The notes beneath the pieces are model-generated. The model did not search any database. It was not told the origin of the DNA and saw nothing but the letters and a program-made list of their open reading frames with translations. A stretch of 64,000 bases of DNA from Paramacrobiotus metropolitanus. Lineage: Eukaryota; Tardigrada; Eutardigrada; Parachela; Macrobiotidae. The first letter of the stretch is position 1, and the number at the start of each line of letters is the position of its first letter. A program made the position numbers and the translations under genes. Positions 32,155 to 42,441 of this stretch are shown one piece after another. The stretch lies in the NCBI RefSeq assembly GCF_019649055.1, contig NW_026570406.1, positions 1 through 64,000 of the forward strand. Direction: 5' to 3'.

Positions 32155-34579
32155 AGTTGCCTTTGTGCGGATGCCATACTGACCGCTTAAATACTCAGCA
32201 ACAATCTCCTTGGCGCCTACCACCAAAGGTTCAATCGCCACACTTTGCCCTCGCTTCTCTTTTTTCCGTTTGTTTCAATGTTGCCCTATCCGTCATCCAA
32301 ACCTACAGGAACAAAACAGATTAAAGAACTTGAACAACCTTAACGGTTGGTCAATAAAAATGTTAGTGGCTAGGCATCCGTAATTTTCTGCAACTTGCCA
32401 CCTTGTGTGCCAGAAAACCCGATTTACATCTGACACACAGGAGTTAACCCTGGTACATTGCTTTATCTTTGTTACTTTTTTGGGCGTCCACCGCCTCTAT
32501 TCCTACTTCTACGCCGTATTCAAGCTTTTTTTTTTTCCGTCTCTCAGTGGCGATATCGTCTTTTCTTGCCAGAGAATCTGGAGCGCAGCTGATTCGTTCA
32601 TTCGAAAGACGTATCCACCAGCAGCCAACCTGAGCGCATCCAGTCTTTGAAAGCTTGGACGCTGATACAAGGGGCTCAACGTGCACGAATGCGGGATTGC
32701 CGCTACAACGCAGGCACACGACCGTTTACCTTCAGAGTTGATTTCCGCCTTTCTCCCCTCAGTTCAACCTTTGCGCTTTGTTTTTCTTTCTTTCTCTTTT
32801 CCTTCGCAGTATTGATGCCGTTTTCATCAGAAAGAAGTTCTAGAACACACATCTGAATCATTAGCTTTTGGTCGTTATCTTTGCGCAGAGAAATGCTGCG
32901 GTCGTTCAGCTCTTGCAGAAGTAAGCTTATTCGGGCTGTGTATTTCTTCTAACGGGAGGTTATCAAAACTGTAAAAGAGCAAGCTTGTGCGTGAACCGAT
33001 GCTGCGCACCTTCAATGGAACGCTACAAATCGGTGGATTATGGACCGCCTTGGTAAACAGAAAAAACGTAAAGTCTTTATTCTCTTTTGAAACCAGTTAT
33101 ATAAATGCCCACCTATCAAAACAAATCCACCAAAATAATTAGAAACTTATTCATTTACCTAAGTTTTAAATTCAGATGACCCGCTTACTGAAAAAAATTG
33201 GCCATATATTCATGTAAAACGCCCATCATTTCCGTCGCACATCTGCGCCGGCAATAATGGGCGTTTTACATGAATATATCGATCACGTCCTATGCTGTCT
33301 ATATAAGACGAGGAAGACGAAAGCTTGTACTTTACGTGTACAAATGTATACACCTGCACAAATCATGCACGTAAATTATGAATATATATATTGACCTGTA
33401 CTGCTTTCAACAACCTGTTGACATGTGCGAAAGTGTCATTTGACTATAAACAAAGTAAGGTCTTGTTGATGCGGTAGTCGAGCTGAGGGTTTATTCATGA
33501 TGCCTTTAATTACGAAGCAGGCAACAAATGCCAAGAAATAATTCTTTAAAAAAGTAAAGAAAACTAATTTTTGTAAGCAAAGAATACAACAATAAACAGT
33601 CGTTCACCTTCATTTTTCTCCTCATTGTATGCCGCCCGAGGATCATCTGCTTCACTTTGTTTTTGCATTTTCTTCTTCCGTTTCTCATTAACGCTGCTTT
33701 CCTCTTCAGCTTGAATTTCTAGAACACAGACTGATTGAAACGTGTACGGCTTTAAATGAGGTAGCAAAAACAAAAACAGATAATAAACAGGCATATTGTC
33801 TTGGCTTCTGTGTTAGCGTACGAAAGAATCGCACTGCGGTGTTTCAGTCTTTCCGTTCTCTGCATTCTTAAATTGATCAGGTGGTGCCGCCTCAGTTCAA
33901 CCACCACACTGTTTTCTCGCTTTTCCTTTTCCCGTCTTTTAGTAGCGATTTCGCCTTCTTTTGCTCGCAATTCTCGAACAAAGTGATCGTTGAATCGAAA
34001 TATATACAATTTGGAGCGATGTAGTAAGTAGTTTGCACCTGCGAGAAGATCATATTGCATTCGTCACCTATGTAATCATTCAAGAAAGCATTGTTGGCGC
34101 CGGACTTTGTCTCTTAATGATAAAATTTGATTTTTTCTTTTTCAGACACATATAATCCTGCATGGCTGTTTTACCATTACTGGTCAATTCCGCGTCTGGC
34201 ATCTCCGGTTCAAACGCTACCTGATGTTTACGCTTTTTTTTCTCCGTTTTTCAGCAACGATGCCGTTTTTCGTATTCGGAAAGTCTAAAACGCAGTTGAC
34301 AGAGATATGAAAATATAAAATGGTGCAAAACAGAATTACCACCTGAACGGAAGCACGTTGCATTTTTTTAAGTCAGCAATGGGCAATTCTGCCTCGTGCA
34401 ATTTCACTGTTAACCGTTATTTTCGATTTTCTTATTACTCGCAAAACATAACCATTCCTAATATTCTACCTTCAGGGTTATTTCTCGCGTTCCCAGCCTC
34501 AGGTTCAACCGTTGCGCTTTGGTTTTTCTTCTTTTTCCTTTCCTTTGCAGTTTTGGTGCCGCTTTCATCCGCCGAAGTT
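32155..34579 (-). CDS. Array of at least seven homologous short Lys/Arg-rich exons
   Basis: Reading the minus strand, seven segments share one pattern: a T-rich acceptor, a short variable head, a strongly basic run and usually a VEP- or VEL-like motif; most end in a GT donor. Approximate spans are 34579-34470, 34284-34175, 33972-33860, 33718-33608, 32839-32730, 32577-32476 and 32302-32155. Examples are TAKERKKKKNQSATVEPEAG and, from the last, KRKKEKRGQSVAIEPLVVG. The third and fourth exons read LRAKEGEIATKRREKEKREN and VLEIQAEEESSVNEKRKKKM-like sequence. Several carry one-base shifts relative to each other (the 34284 copy in a poly-A run, the 32839 and 33972 copies lacking a C before TGAGG). 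This may be a gene built from duplicated cassette exons, or a decaying array. First and last exons were not found and no family is recognised. Confidence 0.5.
33204..33279. repeat. Perfect 23-bp inverted repeat with 30-nt loop
   Basis: The left arm starts ATATATTCATGTAAAACGCC and the right arm is its exact 23-nt reverse complement. The loop is G+C-rich. It lies between exons of the Lys/Arg-rich array. It could be a very small MITE or a hairpin RNA precursor; neither is proven. Confidence 0.75.
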
Positions 34580-36533
34580 CTAAAACACACAAGTTTTTAG
34601 TCGGTATTTTTACGCAAAGAAGTGCTGAAGTCGGTTAGCTCTTACAGAAGTAAGCTTTTTCGGGCTTTGTGTTTCTTCTAGTGAAGGTTAATGAAAACGC
34701 TCAAGTCGTATGAAAAGCAAGCTCGCGTTTGAGCTAGTGCTTTGTACTTCCATCAAAGCGCTACAAATTGCTAGATTACTTACCGGCTTGGTAATTAAAA
34801 AACTTAAAACCTGTATTATCTTCTCAAAATCTTTTGGTGGCTTCCTGCTTGCCATCAATAAAGTTATAGAATTTCAGACTAGTTTTCTGCAAAGCTCACG
34901 CTTCCGCTATTTTTTACGAAAACAGATGTTTAATTGCAAGGTAGCCATTTTCAACAGTTTTGCTGAGGATACATCATGTATTTAACAGTTACAGAAATCA
35001 TTTTAGAAGATCCCACAGAACGCCCTCGCCTTGGTTCTGGTTTAAAAGCTTTACGATTAAGCTCGTAAAACGGTTGCCATTATAACCGTTCAGTTCGAAG
35101 TGTGTGGAAGTGACAGTAACAATCAGACAAAGGGAACCGATTGCTGACACACTGCCAGCTGGCATTGGGTGACTATTAGAGCCGTGTGTAAAGCAAACCA
35201 GTTCAATTGACTAACTGAAATTACTTTGCAATGAAATTCACGCATTCAAGAATTCGGAATGAAATGCCATGTTCACACAGTTGGCACTTCTCCCTTCCAC
35301 ACAGTAATAAGCTACTTTTATACAATAAATAAAAGCATACCTCCATTCAGGATTTTAATTTGGCTTTCATTGAAGAACTTGTGCGAAATGATTGGGCATC
35401 TTTGCACCCGTGACCCCTATGTTAATTTTCGCGTGATGAACTGTTGCTGCTTGGGCGCCTTCCAAAGCTGCAAAAGTTGCAAGGCTGTCACTTGATCCGT
35501 GCATTTTTTTCTGCAGGCTGGAAAAGATTCCTATAACGATTCCGATAAAAGGAAGCTCGTGGCCTCAAATGTTTATTTCGTGCTTGTGAACGGTGATAAA
35601 CTATATGGAAATAATGAGTGATAAACAGATTTAAAATCAGTGAAGTTTTTGTTATCTTTAGAAGTATTTTTTTAAAAAGGAATCATAGAGCAAGTTATAA
35701 CTATCAATCTTTATTCACTTCGTTCTCTGGCACAGCCGTGCGCAAGGTCGATACAAGATCCACAACACGGCTGAATAATTGAAGGGCGAGTTCGTTTTAT
35801 GCTCACGGAGGCGAAATCACCGCTTTTCTCTGGTAGGGAGCAGCTTCTGTAATACTCTCACATAAAGCTGGCACAATGGTCCCCATGGATACATTTAACG
35901 CGAAGTGGCTAGCGAATTTTCAAAATAATTCCCAAAAATAACCTTAGCTCATCTTACAGAGCTTTTTTTATACTACATAACGCAATAATTGTAATGAGTA
36001 TATCTCTTCGTTAACACGCAAAAAATTAAAGTTGTACTAGTGGAAGAGGGGGGCACGTAAGGTGAACCGCAAAATAAGGGGTTGCGCCGCACTTATTGTG
36101 AGTGATGGCATATTCCTTCAATCGCCCCCGACATCAGTGGTTGGCATTGAAGTAATCGCAATCAGGTGCAATCAAAATCTGCAACTGGCCCATCGAGCTT
36201 TGTTAAGCTTGTTGACAAGAAAGAGGAACAAAAGACGCCATAAACGCAAGTCTGCCGTCTGATTGCAGTCTTTTGTTTTAGCGACAGTCTGCAACAGTCT
36301 GCATGAATGTTATATGGCTGCCTGCCTGTTTTGCGTTGCTCAACATGTGCATGTGCTTTTGCGTGCGGCAGCCAGCACCTCTCGGTACCGGCACCAAAGC
36401 CGTGAAAGAAGTGTACTTTTGCAAGCTAACAGTGAACAAAACGTAAAAAAAAACTTTGAAAATCAGCTGTAAATACATTTGTTTGCCAAAAATTACGAAT
36501 AAAATCGCATTAAATAAAGCACCGCAGCCTGAG
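34580..36533. other. AT-rich region, no supported gene
   Basis: Possibly upstream introns of the minus-strand exon array, but no further copy of the basic exon was found here. Only short frames are seen. Confidence 0.3.
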
Positions 36534-36686
36534 CTTATTATACGGACAGAATCTCTGTTTAGGGTTTTGTTCGGCAGATATGGTCAGAACTATCCAGGGG
36601 TAGAGTGCCCCAGGCACTTCTTTGGCACCCCCGATTTTTTTTCTTTTTCTGTTTTTTGTCAATCAAAATTCTGTCCGTATAATAAG
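36534..36686. mobile_element. 153-bp MITE with 19-bp perfect terminal inverted repeats
   Basis: The left end is CTTATTATACGGACAGAAT and the right end is its exact reverse complement. The interior is non-coding and includes an imperfect palindrome around CCAGGGGTAGAGTGCCCC. If the true ends are TACGGACAG with flanking TA, it would fit a Tc1/mariner-type element, but the target duplication cannot be separated from the terminal repeat by eye. Confidence 0.7.
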
Positions 36687-38149
36687 TTTCTAATACTTTA
36701 CTCTATAAAATGGCCGTTTCGGAATATTTTTTTTCACATCTGTACTCTGTGAAAATTGACTTCAAATTTTTCACTTTAAAAGTTTATTTCTCAGCAACAA
36801 CAAATGCGTTACCATTACTGAACCCATTTTAAAGTACAAAAATCATTTCTTTATGTGTCATATGCTACGGTTTTGTCTAAAAGTGTAGCGCGTCGACGGT
36901 ATGCCCCTTTCCGCAGAAGGACCGAGTTGCTAGCCACTTTGCGTTAAGGACGGGATTAACGAGAGACCAGTAAGATAAAATATTTTGAATAAACGAAATT
37001 TTTCGTTTAATTTTGCTTGTAAACTCATCATTTCCGTGCATGCAAACAGTAACGCGTTCAAATTCAGTGCTCTTGTAAGTCCATCAGATGAATCTCCAGG
37101 AAATGCCCTCGCTTTATGTTGATAATAGAAGTGATCTTTTCATTCCAGAATGGTTTCTATCTTTTGGTCGTTCATGTGGTAAAGATTTACTGCTAACTAG
37201 GATGCCCGTAGCTTGAGCTCTTCAAGATAAGTCCCTTTTTTATAGGTAAAGTATCTTCAAATTTCACGAACACCACCCTTCTGCAAATTCTACGCCTTTT
37301 TAGGATAAAGAAAATTATAAGAATTCACAAACGAAGTAAAATTATTTCACGAAGAAAAAAGATTACCTTTCCTCATCGGACAATTTCGCCAGCCAACCGT
37401 GAAGATGATCGTATTTAATGCGAATAAAAGAACACAAGTGAAAACTCGTACACGGTCTGGTAGGTTTCATGCGCTTTGTTTTCAATGTTCATTTCCACTG
37501 CACGAAGAGCTGTGTCGCTGCACGAAGAGCTGTGTCATAAAAATGAATAGGCAAAATGGACCTCTTGAAATGCTTGTTTATCGTTGGTGCCGTTAAGTTG
37601 CCAAAAGAGCAAATATCCTCAAGATTTTGACCAAAAAATGCCAGTGCCAACTTTGCAATAAACGATTTTCAGGACCCGGGAAGACCAAGTGAGAACAATG
37701 CTGGAAAGCATTTATGCATTCTGGAAATTGATTTTCGGTGAATGCTAAGGTGGGTATGACCTGTAAGCACAGCAAAACTAATTTCAGGCCTCAATAACAA
37801 AACTTTGTTTTTTAACTTTCTTTCCAAACAGGCATAAAAATTTAGCACTACAATACAAATCGCGCAACGAATTTTCCCGGAAACTATCCAACAGCAATAT
37901 TAATAGTACAAATCTGATCGTGATTATGCAACGAAACATCAGCACGATGTTGAAGTTTTAAAAGCGTGGAACCTATAAATAACATAACACTAAAGCGGCG
38001 GAAAGCTTTCGCTACACAAAGTAATTTTCTTCCAAACTGTCTTTTGTGAATGCAAAAAAACCAATGTCGCGGGAGTTTTTTGCTTAAACAAGGATACTCG
38101 TATTGTTGGAAGTGCTACGCAATCGCATCTGACCGTTATTGCAGAGGCG
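36687..38149. other. Intergenic, no supported gene
   Basis: AT-rich. It has an 18-bp direct repeat (TGCACGAAGAGCTGTGTC type, near 37500) and otherwise short frames only. Confidence 0.35.
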
Positions 38150-38264
38150 CGGCCATGTCACCCGCAGGGATTTTGCTGACGTAGACGGAGTTATCGCAAA
38201 TAATATCGATCACGGAGAAATACTGGCCTGCACTGCGCAGCCAGGAACAGCGGTAGGTGGCACC
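38150..38264 (-). pseudogene. Single-exon fragment paralogous to the multipass membrane protein
   Basis: After a TTTTTTTCAG acceptor the minus strand encodes about 37 residues (RCSWLRSAGQYFSVIDIICD, then NSVYVSKIP). These match the start of exon 2 of the gene at 42442-45863 (RCFWLRSAGPWFPFLDIICD). The similarity stops there and a TAA follows within a few codons. No other exon of this copy was found nearby. It is best read as debris of a duplicated gene on the same strand as the intact one. Confidence 0.65.
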
Positions 38265-38809
38265 CTGAAAAAAACGTTTCAGTACTAATTTCGCAGTGTT
38301 TCTTTTATACCAACTCTTGTGCTAGTAGCAAACGTTTCTGATGCAAAAAAAATTAGTAGAGTATATAATATATTGTATTAAGGGAGGCTTTAAACTTTAG
38401 CGCAGTATCGACCACTGTCCAGTGTGATGTTTAAAAAAAGACGACAAATAATTTGAATTTAGGATTTAAATGATAAATAATGGGCTTTAAACAGTGGTCA
38501 TTAAACCAAAATTATTCATGTGTTGTCGTTGTGTAGAAAAATACGAATAAGCATTATAAGCTGTAAAACAAATTATTACAATAATTAATTTAAGAAAATA
38601 CTCGCAATTTCTAATTACGGTTTCTTCCATTCAATAGGGTGGCAAACGATTTTGTAAAAAACAAAGTTTTTGATATCGCGATTTTGATTTTTTTCGTGAA
38701 GTTCTTGTTTTTTATGTAGTATGTAGTATATAGCTCGGTTTCGTTCTCCGTCTGTTGCTCTCAGTATTAATCTGTTTTTTTCGAGCGTTGCGCTTTGATT
38801 TGCTTCAGA

Positions 38810-41390
38810 ATGCACTTTTATGGAAAGGAACGTTTTCATCTCCATCCCGTACACCAGTGGCACTCAGTGGATGTCCTAACGGAAAACGGGCTGTTTCAGC
38901 ACGGTGACGTGATCGATATAGCTGAGAACGGGCTGATTGTGGATTTCCGCTGCAGCGGGCAGCGATCCCAGTTGGTCCACTATGACAAACTATTTGACGC
39001 TTCATTCGCCTCTGCGTCGTACCGAAGTTGGCAGGCAGAACTGCAGCGGCATCCCACGCTTACGGAGAATGCCAGTGTGCAGGTCCTGTGGCGCTCGCAT
39101 CCGGGTGCCGCCTGGCTGTGGTATCCGGCGCGGCTCGTACATCGGGGTTTTTTCTTCCCTTTTCATAACTTGGGTCTCGTGTTCGCTGCAGTGGAACTGG
39201 ACGGTCGACAGCAAGCGGAGCTATTCTCCGCTGATCAAGTGCGCGTCCAACCGTCAAAGACGATTCTTGCCAAACGAGCGCTGAAAGAAGGATGTTTTGT
39301 TCCGCCAGAACAGCGTTTGCCTGTGAATTATTAGCAGGCCAGCGCTGCTGTGGCAGCTGAGTTTCGGGAAAATCTTCAGAATTACAATGGTCTTCGTGTT
39401 GTCGCGGTCCTTAGCGAAAAACTGAAGTATGTGCAGCGAAATGGCGCGAGGCCACCGACAGAAAACGATGTGGTGCGTATGCACTTATAAAGATTGATTT
39501 ATAAATACTAACTAAAACTTACTTAACTGAAAGGACTAGGAACGGAGTACACGGGCTGCGCAACGGTCTTCTACGTCATCACTGTCGCATATACAGGAGG
39601 GCGGCTGCCGTGGTGACAGATACGTATTTTGTCAGATTTCTCACCAGATTTCTTCTCACAGATTTCTTTCTCACCCGGTTCTGCAAAAATATCAGAAAGG
39701 TTTTGATGAGAAAGAAACTTGAGAATATCTTTTAAAAGCGACATAAAAATATGGGGAACTATGGTACGAAATAGGCTCAAACAGCACAGCACTGCGTTCT
39801 GGATGAGTACTTATGCGAGTGGCCGAGGGCGATGACGTGAACGACCGTTGCGCTTGCACGAACTCATTTAAACTTTTTGGAATTTTCGTACAGCCATTAC
39901 TAACGAACTCGATGCTGCGCGCACAAACAGTTTTCACGCCAGTGTATACAAATCATCTGGCTATAGAATAGCATAAAAGAAAACCAAAATGTGTTTGGGA
40001 ATGCGCGAAAGTGAAAGATATTGTGCATCAGTGCATGTACACGAATTTGGTGCCATATACCGGGTCACTTCACTTAATGTCTTGTGTTGATGATAGGACA
40101 ACTCGTACCAGCGGAGCCTTACTGAGGTTTCACTGCTGCAAGGCTTGAAAAAGCTGCACGAGCTTGTTGTAGAGCTAGTGGAGTCCAGTTACGGGACCAA
40201 AACGCCAGGAAAGCGCAAACACCCAGGAGACGATGGACTGCCGGAAATGAAATATGTATTGCCAACCCAGACGCATCTACTGCGCGAGATCTTCCACTCA
40301 CTGGATAGCGGCAGTCGCGTGAAACTGCGCCGTGTGCGTCCGCTGTGGAATGCCGTGTTGACCGCCGCCGACAGTGGCAAAACGGTTCGTATTTCCTTCG
40401 AGATTAACCTGTTTTTCCCAATGGAAGCGGACAAATTCACCGACGTGTACGGCGCCGTCGCTGGCCTGATCAAGTGCATTAACAGCTCGACACAGCGACT
40501 GATCGTGGAGGGTGTGAAGGAGGACACCTTGGCCGGGGTATTTGCGGTGATCAAGTGGAAGCTGCGAACTATCCGCATCAAACAGCTGATATTTTATAAT
40601 GCCAGTCTTGATTGGGAAGATCGGTTCCCGAGGAAATTCCTCGGCAACGTGCAAGGGGGTGTTGGAGAAGTGGAGGCTGGGGGTAACACGTTGACACGGC
40701 TCCTGGCCAAGGAGTTGAGGGATCTGGCTCTGTCCTGCGGTGAAGTCCGACTGCGGCGATGTGCATTCAGTTGCATCTGGAAGATGGAAGCATGTATTCC
40801 CGATGCGACGATCAAGCTGGATGCAACGGATATTCAGTCGAAATTCTGGGACTTGTACGAGGCCGGTCTGTCCCGTGACGGAGTGGATTTGGAGGAAATA
40901 ACTGAGCGTTTACGCACCGGATCGGGCGAACTTCGCAGGATGGTTGTTCGGGTAAACACTAAACAAAGAATGCTGCGGCAGGCAGATTATTTTAGAAACA
41001 CATTGCGCTATACGGTACTGCGGTATGTTAGAAACATTACTGTTTAGTGCTTCCAATAATATGGTTACTGAAGTATACTATTTCTTCGTTAAACAGAAGT
41101 TTGTTGTATGTATTCTTGTGCGGTCAAAATTTCTTACCGACCCGGCAGTTATTTGGACAATACGGGAACGCGAATTTCTCTTGTTGTTGCTAATGGAATG
41201 TTAAAAGTTCGTTCATCTGCAGTTTCTCAAGGACTGGCAAAGTCACGATCCGCGATTGACGACGCCGTATCGCGGTCGCGAATGGACGGTGGAGAATCTC
41301 ACCGAGCTGGATGTGTCCAAGCTGACCACACTGACGCTGCGTGCTCTGAAAGAAGTTCTTCCTAAATATTTAGAGAATAATTATTGGTGA
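38810..41390 (+). pseudogene. TF-C: tandem-Tudor/F-box-like family copy with nonsense codon and lost tail
   Basis: Exons are 38810-39472, 40097-40951 and 41223-41390, with the family's phase-0 borders (GATGTG|GTGCGT; CGG|GTAAAC). Exon 1 begins MHFYGKERFHLHPVHQWHSV and has the second Tudor-like block PGAAWLWYPARLV. At 39332-39334 the Trp codon of LPANYW in TF-B is TAG here. The rest of exon 1 and all of exon 2 stay open, including GKRKHPGDDG and LLREIFHSLDSGSRVKLRRV. Exon 3 keeps FLKDWQSHDPRLTTPYRG but stops at 41388-41390. The acidic tail survives only as an out-of-frame remnant to about 41510. Two independent lesions make this a likely pseudogene. Intron 1 contains a TTAA-family repeat arm. 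Confidence 0.8.
39862..40078. repeat. TTAA-family arm in TF-C intron 1
   Basis: The arm contains CATTTAAACTTTTTGGAATT, GCGCGCACAAACAGTTTTCA and a terminus reading ACCGGGTCACTTCACTTAA. It matches one half of the element at 8983-9572. It lies just upstream of the TF-C exon 2 acceptor. Confidence 0.65.
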
Positions 41391-42441
41391 TTTTGGTGGT
41401 TAAGAACGCCACGAAGGGATGCCGATGAAGTCTACAAAAACATCCAGAATAACGAAGTTGTCGAAAACGAGTTGAATAACGACGACCGCGAACTCGATGA
41501 TAACGTCGATCGTACACGGTTCTTTTTCCGCGAATGTTTTCGGTTTGTTTTTATGGGAAACCCAACAGATGACTTCGTGTTTTCTTCCCTTTACGGATTG
41601 GAATGCTCCCCAACGAATGCTAATTTCTTGTTAAAAGGAGCCTCGTAAACGAACAGCTCTGTCATACTTTTGTCCAGTCGCCGGCATGTTCGGTAATAAC
41701 CAGGGAATTAGTGCAACGCCGCTCTAGTTTTCTTGCTCTTGTTTTCTTGTAATATAATCTCTGTTGTTTGTTATCTTCTTTCGGGTGTCAGGTGCCTTGA
41801 GCGGGCAGTCGCATAAAGACTCTCATAACAAATTTACGGGCAAACATTACTAATAGTAGCTGAACGGCTAAATCGACATGACCTGATGACTGTTGTAATT
41901 GCGAAGTACGCAGAAAGTCATCAGAAAAGTCCATTTCTCTCGAACTCAGTTGCTGCTTGCCGGTTACAAAACGTTGACCCTCAAACTGCATCTCGCAAAC
42001 CTACCCCTCTAATATTACAGCTACTCTACATATTTTATTGGCTCTAATGGGTTGCGGAAGGTGGTGCTAATGGGTTGCGGAAGGTGGTGGTCTTAACCAC
42101 CATTATGCGGCTGAGGAGATGAAAGCTTGATACGGTCTAGGACGTTTCTATCCAATTACCCAGCATGGCTCCGGTCGGAATAATACTGGTTAATCGTAAA
42201 CCGAGGTAACTCGTGGCATGTTTTCTTGCAAATTTTTAAGATCATTCAAGAACGAAAAAACTTTGTTCTGTTAGTTGCCTAAGTGAGTACAAGACTGAAT
42301 TATGGAGATTCTAGTAAAGCAAAGCTAACGAAAAACTAAGATCAACAATGATTGCATCCCAAAAACCTATGAGAGTAACTGAGTAAGTAAAAACAAAAGA
42401 CAAGGCCGTCCGTTGCAGAATCCTTTGGTCAGTTTGGCGGT
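41391..42441. other. Between TF-C and the membrane-protein gene
   Basis: It starts with the decayed acidic-tail remnant of TF-C (to about 41510). A 22-bp unit (GGGTTGCGGAAGGTGGTGCT type) is tandemly doubled near 42051-42092. No gene is supported. Confidence 0.35.
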
